64,000 nt of DNA from contig CM064865.1 in the NCBI GenBank assembly GCA_032719365.1, positions 36,258,065 to 36,322,064 on the forward strand, in the 5' to 3' direction. Positions 24,314 through 35,542 of this stretch are shown piece by piece. Origin of the DNA: Prinsepia uniflora (Eukaryota > Streptophyta > Magnoliopsida > Rosales > Rosaceae). Position 1 is the first letter of the stretch. Every line of letters begins with the position of its first letter. The translations under genes and the position numbers were made by a program. The notes below the pieces were generated by a model. The model did no database searches. It saw only the letters and a program-made list of their open reading frames with translations, and had not been told where the DNA came from.

Positions 24314-25088
24314 TAGCCCTCATCATTTGGCCCAGAAGCCCACGGGCTTATGGGTACCCAATAGGCCAGATGACAAAAAGCCCGACCCGGCCCGATATGG
24401 GCCGTGGACTGGCTCGGCCCGCATGTTGACGGGCTGGACTTGGGCTTAGGGTATTCAAGCCCGCTAGGCCCAAGCCCGATAAAGCCCGGTAAGCCCAGCC
24501 CGACCTGCCTAGGTAAACCCAACCCATAAGCCCGAATATATAAAATAATTATAAATTAAGAATTGATACCCAGTCCAATCTTGTTACTACTATCATAGCC
24601 AAAATCCAAAACTCTAACCAAATCTCAACCTAGTGTCATTTAAAATCCCAATGCCCAAACCAGACCCTAACCCTAAATTCAAAAAAACTCACTAGGTCTC
24701 TGACTTTCTTAGCGACCTCCTTATCCTATCTCGGCTTTATGGTCGAAAAGTTAAGTTAATTCTCCAAATCCAATAGTACCCCTCCTTAGCTTATTTCAAT
24801 ATTCGATAATAATATTTAAGCTCTACTCATTTTTTTTTTCCAATTAGGTAGGTACAAATGGGCTTAGTAGGCCCGACCCAAGTAGGCTTGGTAGGCCCGA
24901 CCTATAAAGCCCGATAAAAGCCCGGCCTAAACCCGGCCCGACAAAAGGCATGGGCTTTCATATTTATGATCAAGCCCGCCTGACCCGACCGGGTATTTTT
25001 TAAATTATGAAATAGGCCCGGCCCGGCCCGGCCCAAGCCCAAAAATTTTGGGCCGGGCTTGCCCGACCCAGCCCAATGACGAGGCCTA
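24314..25088. mobile_element. hAT1: 775-bp non-autonomous hAT transposon
   Basis: The terminal inverted repeats are TAGCCCTCATCATTTGG on the left and the complement of TAGGCCTCGTCATTGG on the right. An 8-bp target duplication GATCCATT flanks it on both sides (24306-24313 and 25089-25096). The subterminal regions are dense in GGGCCGGGC and GCCCGGC motifs on both strands, which is usual for plant hAT elements. There is no transposase. It is the same family as hAT3 at 40420-41188. Confidence 0.88.
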
Positions 25089-25095
25089 GATCCAT

Positions 25096-27900
25096 TGTAA
25101 TGACCCATCCCAAATTTTTGGGAATAATTAAGAATTAATTAAGGATTAGCGAGGCTAATTAGAAACCAGTTGAGGATTGTCGGACGTTCAAGGCGAAATT
25201 ACGATTTTGCCCTTAGTTGAGGGTAAAAGTTGACTTTTGACCTAGGTAGTCCAATGTACAAGGATCGAGGATCGTTACGTAGATCGAGTCGATACGAGTC
25301 TATAGACAGGTGACATGTCGAAATCGGACATTCCACGGAAAAATTATGGTTCACGGAAGTTTCGAGTACTATTGCAAGAATTTCGAGATGAGTGGACTTT
25401 TGTCTTGAGTGGGCCACATATATTTTTTCCAGGTCCAATGGATGAGTGAAAAGTGTCACTCATCCATTGTATATCATCACACAAACATTCTCCCACCCCT
25501 TCCTCCTCTTTTGTTTCATTCGAACCTGAAACCCCCCAAACCCGTGCAACCCAAAACACCACCACCTCATTCCATTCCATGTGTAGTCTAAGAGAGGGAG
25601 AGTGAAAGGGAGGCTGTGACGGTGACAGCGAGGAAGTGGCAGGACCGTCATGGACGGCGAAGGAAAGGTAAACACAAAACCCAGTTTTAAATTCAAATTT
25701 GAAAATCTAGGTTTGGATGTTGGGTTGTGCCTATGAGGGTTATACGAGTCTTGTGAGACTGAAATCGTGGGCTGAGGATGGCGGACCGGCCTAGATAGGG
25801 AGTAGGAAATCCCAACCACTGTTCATCGATTACAACAGGTAATTTTAGGGAGGTTTTCATCGTTTTAATTTCATAGATCCCTTCTTGGGATTGAGAAGAA
25901 GAGATTGGAAGAAACAGAATCGATTTTGGTGGCTGGAGTTGGAAGAACAAACCAGGTCAAGGTCGCGAGTCTACGCGACCTGGTTCAGGGAAGTAGGTCG
26001 ACCCGGACAGAGGACAAGGATAGGGACGATGAGGATGTCATCTTTTGACGTCATCATGTCAGGTCTGACATGTCAGACTGACAGGTGTTAGTGGTGACAT
26101 CAGGGATGACGTCAGTGTTAACTATGACCGTTGATCGTTGACGTCAACGTTGACTTTTTGGCCAACGTTGACCAGCCACTTTGACTCGCACATGGGCATG
26201 TATTTCGAGGTAGGACTAGGACCATTTTTCAAGGTTTTGACAATACGAATTTAATGGTGGTGATTTCGAGTCGATCAGAGATAGTTAGGTTGGTCAAATT
26301 GAGGTTTAAAGCCTAGGAAAGCGTGTTTGGGACACGTTGACTTTTTCGGAAATGTTGGAGGTTCTTGTTTAGGACTTGTCTAGGTTGATAGAAAACTTTG
26401 AGTATGTTTTGGACAGGTTCGGATGACCGAAAGTGGTCGAATTAGCCCGGAGAGGCTTATGACACCCGTATCGAGGCGCAGCATGGACGGTCTGTGAGTG
26501 GACTTTGTTTTATGAACATGATGCATGCATAAATGTTTTATATGTGTGTATGAACATGTTTTGAGATACCGTGAGTGCATGTGATCTAAATATGAATTGT
26601 TTGGTATTTTCGGAGGAAAATACGTTATTGCACGTAGTTCGAGATTTATATTTTATATGATGTTTGAGCTTTGGCCGAGTGTACTGCGTGCTTGTGTTTT
26701 ATGTGAATTCGAAGGTTTCACGGAGAGGCGTGAAACTGAGGAACTGATTTATGGTTTTGGAGGATTTCACAGGGATACGTGAAATTGAGATTTGGGCACG
26801 AGTCCCAATTGAACTATGATTTGAAAGTGTTTTGAAAATGAGAACTGGTTTTCAGCATTAGAAATATCTTTCGGGTGTATGACCCAGTTGATTTGAGGTC
26901 TGACTTAGAGTATAGTCAAACGTGAGATAAGTCGGGTTGTGGCCCAATTATGAGTTTTATGAAAGATATTTCGGGCATGAGACCTAATTGTTGATTTGAT
27001 AGGATTCGAGGAATCCTTGGATATAAAGTGTCGTAGGACACTAGTTTTTGGGCTGTGACCCATTTGGTGATGTTCCATGTTTGAGGCCCTATGGATTATG
27101 GTATTCAGGTGAGTCCTGGATGATATGACGCTCACCTCTGGACAGCAGATGTGTTCCTTCCAGAGAGATCACGATGTACTACCTGTTATCGAGTAGCCGC
27201 GAGAAACAATGATCGAGGGAGGATCAACTTAGGAGTGCTAATGTTAGTCTCTGAGATCGATCGACGATGTGTTCGTGAAGATCTAGAGAGGGTCGCGATG
27301 AGTGATGTGTTCACGATGACATGCTAGGATTGTGAGTGGTCCTGAGCGATATGCACATGTACTAGGATGAGAATCATGACTAACATCGGGATGAGTTCTC
27401 ATGGGATGTGCTCCCATATGTTCTATTGTTTGGGCCGAGGTTCTGCTTGTGTTTTCCTTTCGGGCTGAGACCCGTACTTGTTTTCCATGATCTGGTTTTG
27501 GGCTGAGACCTTATTGAGATGATGGCTTCGACTAAGAAGCATTTTTCACTGTGTTTTGATTTGGGAAGCAATACGTCTTGCTTCCGAGAAAGTATTTGAA
27601 AGAACTGTTTTATGATGCATGCATGCTTTTACGTGAAGGGCATAACTGTCTTTTCGATATAAATTATTTTTGTAAACTGTTTATTTTGTCCACTCACAGA
27701 TTTTATGATTTTTAATACCCTTCAGGTTGAGACTAGATGCGAGCTGTAGCAAAGATTGAGACATCACATGCCATCACCGATCCTGGCGTATTCTAATGGA
27801 CCCCGAGCGAGTGACTAGTTATCCCTGGTCTGACACGCAGTGTCAGACGGGAGCAGGCACGTCCCCCGATAATCTAGGGGGATTGGGACGGGTCTTGTCA
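25096..27900 (+). mobile_element. G 5' LTR
   Basis: This LTR is 2805 bp. Landmarks are the TGACA/TGTCA palindrome at 25437-25468, GTGAGTGGAC at 26494-26503, TGCATGCAT blocks at 26521 and 27615, GGGC...GAGACC phrases from about 26870 to 27510, GTCCACTCACAG at 27689-27700, CCCTTCAG|G at 27719-27727, and the terminal stem-loop at 27828-27848. Confidence 0.9.
27828..27848 (+). other. LTR-terminal stem-loop in G
   Basis: The 9-bp stem GTCTGACAC / GTGTCAGAC has loop GCA and lies 52 bp from the LTR end. B and J keep the stem with loop TTC (read in the LTR sense). Role unknown; the position suits a 3'-end or packaging signal. Confidence 0.65.
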
Positions 27901-27903
27901 AGG

Positions 27904-27915
27904 TGGTATTAGAGC
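27904..27915 (+). promoter_or_regulatory. Primer-binding site of G
   Basis: TGGTATTAGAGC lies 3 bases after the 5' LTR. It is one C-to-T change from the initiator-Met-tRNA site. Confidence 0.85.
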
Positions 27916-30900
27916 ATGAATTTCTCTTAGAGTGACACACAGGTGCTGGATGTGGTGTCTCTGCTGTGGTAACAGCCTGTCATCAACCTAATAGTTAGGG
28001 TGAGAGTACGAGGATTCAGTAGAATCGAACCCTGGTTAGGTTATGTTTGGCACGTGGTGTGATGGTTAAAGGTTCGATTGGCATAGGATGCCGTGTTCTA
28101 GTTTGGTATGATCCCAAGTAGGATTGATGTGCATGTGAATCCAACGTCTTAGAGCCGTAGTATTACTATGGATGGGACCTAATTGACTAGTTGTCGCAGT
28201 ATGATAACCTTGAGAGTCGGGACCGTTGGGCGGTCATGTTAGATAGGGATTGTGTCATGTGGTATTAGTAGAGGTCGTGGACGACCCTAGTTGAGACTGT
28301 TGGTAATAGGAACGTTGGATTCTGTTTGGAATGAGAGGCCATGTTTCAGTGTGTCAAATCCCGGAGGGATTTAGATTAGCAGAGGATGCGACGGTATAGT
28401 TATGGTTTGGTATGGCATGTCGTGGCTGAACAACGTTAGGCACTGAGTAGGAAATGTCGAGTTCTTGTGGGCCTAACAGCTGGAAACCGTAGAGTTACGA
28501 GTGGACGAAGTCCTCAGGTTGTGGTTACTGGTTAGTTGGATACCTGTATCGGAGTATGACGACTTTTAAGAGTAGAGAGCGAATGATCGGTCAAGATGAA
28601 TGTGCTGCAGTGAGCAGTCGGGTTTGTGATAACCCTAATGGGTGATTGATTGGACAAGTTACCAGGAGTGTAGTACTTGTGGACCGGATCCTGAGGTGGA
28701 CCAATCGGTTGATATTTAGTGTTGAGCGGTTGGTACCTGTGGTGAGTTGACCGCATGAGTACGAAGTCTCGATAGCGGAGTGTTTCTGGGATTGGTCTAC
28801 ACGTGGTTGTGATAGACGTTGTTATCGGTAGACGTGGACGAGTCTTATCGAGTTGGATAAGCTCAAGTTACCGTGATGACTGAGACGATGAGGATTCGCC
28901 AGTCATGACGTTGATACAGAGGTGCGTGAGTGACGCACAATACGAGCAGTGATTTTTTGGATTCGACTCGGTTACGACTGAGTGCGATCACAAAAGGAGA
29001 TATTGAGTTTTGGGTATTGGTTGTTGGCGAGTGTGCTGCACTACCTCAGTGGAGGTGACTGAGATGAGTGGGAGATGCTAGAGATGAGTTGAATGGAATC
29101 TAATAGTGACTGGATAGTTCTGAATGACACTGAGTGTGTCTAAGTGTTGTGATTCCAATGAGGACTTGGATTGTGACTGGGATGGTAGACGTGCCATAGA
29201 GTGGTAAATATGTGAGTTCGATGGGCACTAAGAGGGACAGAGAGGATCCCTAGTGGCTCAGTGCGAGGCAAGGGGTATGCTTGGGTTAGTGACAAGTACC
29301 CCAGTTACCATTGGATAGATTACACAAGTGTTGGGTATTGGAATTGATCCCATAAGGGTTGGGACGTGCGAACAAGTATTCCGAAAAGGATGGTGATGGA
29401 AGAAGCCAAACAGAATCAATAGAAGTGTTAGTTTTTTTAAAAAAGGATTAAACATTACAGTAACTGTCAGAGAATATTCTTAGTCGGAGGAGGTGACCTT
29501 GCTTTTTGTGTTTGCTTGGTCAGAGCTTAGGGTTTGGTCGTTAACATGATGCGAGACATGAGACACGAGGGTGTGCTCAGGAGTTGAACCTAAAGGTTGA
29601 ATCGTGAGAATCAGGTAGTAGTGGATGGCATCCTTTTGGATGTGCATAGACGGTCATAATCAGATAGGCGAGTTGAGTTTTACACAGTTTACGGGACACA
29701 TAGGTGAATGTTGTCCGAGTGAGTTGGGGACTGGAAAGTCCAATTGTTGGAAAAGATGGACATGCTTCCCACATGGTTGCAACTTCTCTTGATTCCGAAG
29801 TCAATAAAGGAGATTATCATTTTCAGTTCTGTATCAGATGATGTTGGGTGTCACCAGTACGGTGATCACATATTGATTAGTGGACCCATGATTGGCTTTG
29901 GGTCAGTGAACAAGAGAAGTTGTGATTGAGACAAAGAGAAGAGTGCTTGATTTCGCATTGGTGATGGGTACTCCGAAGTTGATGAGAGAGACTTCTCATT
30001 TTCTACTCTTTAGCAGATGGTGCTTGGTGCCTCAAGATGACATAGGATGAATTTTGATGTCATCATCTTGGATTTTCCTTGATTCTTCCCTATGTGGCAT
30101 GACGAGGAGTGATATGATAGTAAAAAGGGTTCAAAGAGGGTGTAAGACCCTATGAACCGAATATTGGTCGTTATCGGGGAGAATCATATTACTGATTATG
30201 CTAAGCTAGGAGCAGAGGAGAATCGTATTGTAAGATAGTTGAAGAATCTTTTGGAATAGTTGGTGAGATGACAAGACAGAGGTTGGATATATGAAGGAGC
30301 ATTGATCTATCTTGGATAGGTGGATGAGTATGTGTTGGATATGTAAATAAGTATGAGACGAGGACGATACGTGGGTACCGATCAGGAAGAAATGAATAGC
30401 CGATACCTAGAGTTGGATAGAAGGATAGAGATTTTGATGGATTGATGTTATCCTAGTGACGGACGGTTGAGGCCCGAGTCATGTTTAGAGCATGAACGGT
30501 AATATGTGGTTGGATGCTGCCAGAATGCAGTCTTTGGATAGGCTTGGGTAGTGCCTTGATGTTTGATATGATGTGGGTGCACTGGTGAGTAGTGCATGCT
30601 GGACGATGGGATTGACCACAGTTAACCAGTACGTTTGGGTTAAGAGTTACAATGAGGATGAATATTTTTGGTTTAGTGGATAGAGTCCTAGATGGACATG
30701 AGATAGTGATCGGATTGGACCCGATGATGACAGTTCGACGAAGGACTATGATTGGATGTGTTCCGACATAATGATATGATGACTGGACGTCGAATACTGT
30801 GTACTCGAGCAGAGTGGATTGAAAGGGTTCAGTGATTATGTGAGCCGAGAGCTCAGGGCCATGTGGACGAGAGGAACCCTAGTGATTGTGCATGTGACTT

Positions 30901-31662
30901 TCCCTGCTGAGGAAAGTATGCGATTGGGTCCAGATACACCCAGGATGGGTGAGATGTCGATTATTTATCGACAGGGTACGTGAGACGACAGTTTGGGACT
31001 CGAGATGAGTTGAGATTTTAGCATAGGTCACTGAGTGACCTGAGATACGATGTGGGGACTTGAGAGTGAGTCAAGATCAGAGTAGAGCAACGAAAGCACA
31101 GTGGAGCCGGGATTTGCCAGCTAGTCACGATAGTTGTTGTGGATTTGGAGGCTTTTAGAAGAGAATTGTATCTTTATGGAGAATGAGAGTTAGCATGAGT
31201 ATGGAAAAACGAGGAAGTTGGCTGATGTAAGTATCGAGGCTGATAAATGCCGCGAATTTGTGTATGGCCTGCGAGGTGAGATTCGTGCCATTGTGACGGT
31301 AGGATCTAGCGGATGTCTGTCTAATCGAACGGAGCAGAAGGCCAGCTTGGATGCGATAGCCCTTAGTAGGAGTGCGTATTTCAGCCTGACGACTAAAGGT
31401 TGGAAAGCGTCAGAGTGGTAGGCTGAAAAGCTGACTACGATGTCAGCTTAGATTGTCAACAGAGAAGAACCATCAGGCTGAAAAGTCGAATTGATGTCAG
31501 TATTATAGATGACCTGTCAGAGTGAGTGATAGACGAAATCAATGAGCGTCGATGTCTCGAGTGAGACTTACGAGCCGATGTGTGGTTTATATCGAACGTG
31601 TACGGTTACCCGAGGGTGCCCTGAGTGGGAGATAAGATTGGATTTTCCATGGTTTGGTCGTG

Positions 31663-31701
31663 GATTTGGGTCAGTTAAATTTTGAGGACGAAATTCGTTA
31701 A
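31663..31701 (+). pseudogene. Vestige of the pol C-terminus in G
   Basis: The reading DLGQLNFEDEIR and then TAA abuts the polypurine tract. The matching NFEDEIL-stop is kept in A and B at the same place. Plant chromovirus polyproteins commonly end with a FEDEI-like sequence here, so this points to a Ty3/gypsy chromovirus ancestor, perhaps the Tekay lineage. That lineage call is inference. Confidence 0.55.
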
Positions 31702-31712
31702 GGAGGGAAGGT
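31701..31712 (+). promoter_or_regulatory. Polypurine tract of G
   Basis: AAGGAGGGAAGG lies immediately before the 3' LTR, the normal place for plus-strand priming. Confidence 0.75.
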
Positions 31713-33622
31713 TATAACGACCCGCCCAAATTTTTGGGATTAATTGAGGATTAGCGAGGCTAATCGGGGACCAGTCGAGGATTGTCGGACGTCGATGATG
31801 AAATTACAATTTTACCCCTAAATGAGGATAAAAAGTTAACTTTTGACCCGGGAGGTCCAATACACAAGGATCGAGGACCGGTACGTAGATCGAGTCGATA
31901 CGAGTCCATAGATAAGCGACACGTCAAAATCGAACATTCGATGGAAAAGTTACGGTTTACGGAAGTTTTAGGTACTATTACACGAATGCCGACACGAGTG
32001 GACTTTTATCTTGAGTGGGCCCTAGATATTTTTGCCAGGCCCAATGGATAAGTGACAAGTGTCACTCATCCATTACCTATCATTACACATACATGCACCC
32101 ACCCCCTTCATCCTCATCTGTTTCATTTGAACCGGAAACCCCCTAAACCCCGGCAACCCAAAACACCACCACCTCATTGCATTCCCTGTGTAGTCTGAGA
32201 GAGGGAGAGTGAAAGGGAGGCTATGACGGCGACAACGAGGAAGTGGCAAGACCGTCGTGGATGACAGAGGAAAGGTAAACCCAAAACCCAGTTTTAAATT
32301 CAAATTCGAAAATCTAAGATTGGACGTTGGGGGCTATTTCTAATGATTAGGTTGTGCCCTTGAGGGTTGTATGAGTCTTGTGGGACTTAAACCGTGGGCT
32401 GAGGACGGCGGAGCCGCCCAAACTGGGAGCTAGAAATCCCAGCCACTGTTCATCGATTGCAACAGGTAATTTTAGGGCGTTTTCATCGTTTTAATTGCAT
32501 AGATCCCTTCTTGGGATTGTGACGAAGAGATTGGAAGAAACGACATCGATTTTGGTGGCTGGAGTTGGAAGAAGGAACCAGGTCAGGGTCCCGGGTCTAC
32601 CCGACCTGATTCAAGGAAGTGGGTCGACCTGGATAAAGGACAGGGATGATGATGACATCGTCGATGATGTCATCAGATGACATCGGGCTGTGACCCAATT
32701 ATGAGTTTTATGAAAGATATTTCAGGCATGAGACCCAATTGTGGATTTGATAGCATTCGAGGAATTGTAGGATATGAAGTGTCGTAGGACACTGGTTTTC
32801 GGGCTATGACCCATTTGGTAATGTTCCATGTTTGAGGCCCTATGGATGATGGTATTCGGGTGAGTCCCAGATGATATGACGCTCGCCTCCGGACTGCAGA
32901 TGTGTTCCTTCTGGAGAGGTCACGATGTATTACCTGTTGTTGAGCAGCCACCGGAAGTAATGGCCGAGGGAAGCTCAACTTAGGAGTGATGTTTTCGCAA
33001 TGATCTAGAGAGGGTTGCGGCGAGTGATGTGTTCACGACAACATGCTAGGATTGTGAGCGGTCCTGAGATATATGCACATGTGCTAGGATGATAATCGTG
33101 ACTGACATTGGGATGAGTTCCCATGGGATGTGTTCCCACGTGTTCTATGGTTTGGGTCGAGGTTCTGCTTGTGTTTTCTGTTCGGGCTGAGACCCGTACT
33201 TGTTTTCCATGATCTAGTTTTGGGCTGAGACCCTACTGAGATGATGGCTTCAACTGAGAAGCCTTTTTCACTGTGTTTTGATTTGGGAAGCAATACGTCT
33301 TACTTCCGAGAAAGTATTTGAAAGAACAGTTTTATGATGCATGCATGCTTTTACATGAAGGGCATAACTATGTTTTCGATATAAACGATTTTTATAAACT
33401 ATTTATTTTTTCCACTCACAGCTTTTATGATTTTTAATACCCTTCAGGTTGAGACTGGATACGGGCTGTAGCAGAGATCGAGACACCACATGCCACCATC
33501 GATCCTGGTATACTCTGATGAACCCCGAGCGGGTGACGAGTTATCTTTTGGTCTAACACGCGGTGTCAGATGGGAGCAGGCACGTCCCACGATAATCCAG
33601 GGGATTGGGATGGGTCTTGTCA
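31713..33622 (+). mobile_element. G 3' LTR, internally deleted
   Basis: This LTR is 1910 bp against 2805 bp in the 5' LTR. The missing segment corresponds to about 26040-26930, with the junction near 32685. Its first bases are TATAACGACC, where TGTAACGACC is expected. Otherwise it is collinear with the 5' LTR and ends in GGTCTTGTCA. Confidence 0.88.
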
Positions 33623-33627
33623 TCCAT

Positions 33628-33832
33628 AATGACCCCGTTCGAACTCCGATTCTGACATGCTGTTTATCTACTGACTCAGGACTCTGAGACCTACGTAACA
33701 AACCTCACAAAAGTCCAAAAAGTACTCCAAGTAAAAACTCAATTTTTTTCCACATAAAAACGAAGGTCAAAACATCAATTCCTTTTTAAAATTTTCAAAG
33801 TTACCTTTTTACTGAATTTTCGGGTTGTTACA
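33628..33832 (-). mobile_element. D 3' LTR, last piece
   Basis: This runs from the G target duplication to the LTR edge GGTTGTTACA. It matches 38945-39095 of the other D LTR. Confidence 0.78.
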
Positions 33833-34461
33833 ATCTACCCCATTAAAGAATTTAGTTTACGAAATTCAGGCTGGGCTATCAACTGTAGTTATGAGACCCA
33901 AAACATTGCCTTGGGCTCCCACCTGAATCCTCATTCGATATTCGGAACGGTAATTGATATCTTGGCTCTCCGTTTCTTCTCGAACCCTAGTCCTATGTTC
34001 GACTCCTTCCGATTCCTAATACGATATCCTGGCTCATTTTGAGTGCTAATCTGATATCTCATAATCCATACCACCACTAGCATGCCTAGTCGCCAAGTAG
34101 AAACATCGCTAAGCATACAACATCCTATAAAGGATCTCTCATCCTTTCAAAATCTCAAATACTCGTCCCAACAGAGGAACTAACTCGTGTGTCTCATTTG
34201 GGTCTAACTCGCCCGCAAAATATGTGACCCTAACCTCTAGACTTGCTCATTATCTGGACCCACACAAGTCCTCTTATACTAGAGCGCAATATCCAATGTC
34301 CGACCCAAGCAATCTAGGGTGTGTCTGATCCCTAGGTCTATCACTCAACCGTGTATACTCCCCGTGTATCCGTCTCATCACCAAGTCTTGCACCAGGCTC
34401 ACATCTTGGAGGCATGATGTTGGTATGAATAAATCAGAACCACAATGCTCTCATACTAAAT
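33833..34461 (-). mobile_element. D internal region, 629 bp
   Basis: Read on the minus strand it has a degenerate PBS (34447-34458, two mismatches), then an ATG at 34415 opening MPPRCEPGARLGDETDTRG and a stop soon after. It ends in a polypurine-like AATGGGGTAGAT beside the 3' LTR. The gag start resembles those in A and K. Nothing else of gag-pol remains. Confidence 0.75.
34447..34458 (-). promoter_or_regulatory. Degenerate primer-binding site of D
   Basis: The minus strand reads TAGTATGAGAGC, against TGGTATCAGAGC in intact elements. Confidence 0.65.
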
Positions 34462-35542
34462 TGACACGACCGGTTCCAAAAATGCTTTGAAAATTGTGCA
34501 TGTTCCTATTCCCATCTGAAAATGCTTTGAACCACAATGCTCTCATCCTATTCCCATCGTAACTGTATTAATATCATGCTCAAGCCTCCACCTCTAGATT
34601 AGCCCCAATCTCCGTGCATAGGTTTGAAGGGTCAACAAAACCATGAAAGTGTGAGTGGATAAAAATAATCATTTGAAAATAAATTTCTAGAAAATAAATC
34701 TTTACCCTCCAACGTAACACATGCATGCATACAATAAAGTATGAACAACTAGATTTCAAATCAAATCAAAACACCAGTTATGGGGACCCACAAGTCATAA
34801 AATGTATCAAAAGCTCATGGCCTACATTTCTTAAAATCTCAACTTATCAAATCATTTAAAAACAGCTGGACACAAATACCAATAATCAATGATCAAACAA
34901 CTTATCCTCAATATTCAAGTGCTAGTCACGATGATCAAACAACACTATTCGTAGGAAAACTCGAGAGTTGCATGCAAGCATCATCTGAGTCACGTCTGAG
35001 AACGAAGTCAAACTCTGGGTGGGACCAAGGAACATGCTCACATCTGAACTATCCGGGAACAGAGTCAACATTTGGTTGGTACCAAGGAACATACTCACAT
35101 CTGGACTGTACTAGCATCCCTAGGATCCAAACAACCTTCAGGTGCTCACCCCGGGCACTATCGATGTCTGAGCGATACTAAACCATGACATCCCTAGGAA
35201 CTCAAGTCTCCAAACAAACGTCCAGACAATCTCAGATCGTGACCTCTCCGGGACCCCAAGCTGATGTCTGGAGGGAATAACAAACAAGGATGGTAAACTA
35301 TGGAAAATAGTAATAAAATCAAGAAAACTACCATTTTCACAAATCTTTAACTCAAAATCAAGTAAAAATATTTACGAATCCAGTTTGTGCCAAAAACATT
35401 ATTTCCACAAAAATAACCATAAAACTGTGTTCAGATCTCAATTGCTAAATCTGAAAATAAAAAAAATAATCAATTCTAATTATTATCCAATTTATTGCAA
35501 CTCAAATCATGCAAAAGAATATTTAAAACATTTAACTATGCA
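34462..35542 (-). mobile_element. D 5' LTR, piece 1
   Basis: This begins TGACACGACC at 34462 beside the PBS and runs to the insertion of F. It contains GTGAGTGGA near 34653, a TGCATGCAT block near 34723, and a run of GGGA/GTC phrases at 34980-35270. A 30-bp patch at 34517-34546 seems to be copied from nearby sequence. Confidence 0.78.

Larger units (their letters stand above)
27901..31712 (+). mobile_element. G internal region, non-coding
   Basis: This region is 3.8 kb with stops in every frame. It is collinear with B's internal region except for about 1.25 kb (about 28998-30237) that B lacks. No reverse transcriptase, integrase or capsid sequence was seen. Near the 3' end the frame 31663-31701 reads DLGQLNFEDEIR-stop, a polyprotein C-terminal vestige, directly before the polypurine tract. 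Confidence 0.82.
25096..33622 (+). mobile_element. Element G: complete non-autonomous LTR retrotransposon in D
   Basis: G is bounded by TGTAATGACCC at 25096 and GGTCTTGTCA ending at 33622, with a perfect target duplication TCCAT (25091-25095 and 33623-33627). It reads 5' LTR, PBS, internal, polypurine tract, 3' LTR on the plus strand. It is homologous to B in both LTR and internal region. The internal region has no long open frame, so it must use proteins from another element. Confidence 0.9.

Noticed and set aside
24314..25088. GC-rich GGGCC motifs as a CpG-rich promoter or G-quadruplex array
   Set aside because: Terminal inverted repeats and an 8-bp target duplication identify hAT elements here and at 40420-41188. 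The motifs are subterminal repeats.
31218..32051. 67- and 89-codon frames in G
   Set aside because: They fall in the non-coding internal region and across the LTR edge. B does not keep them.
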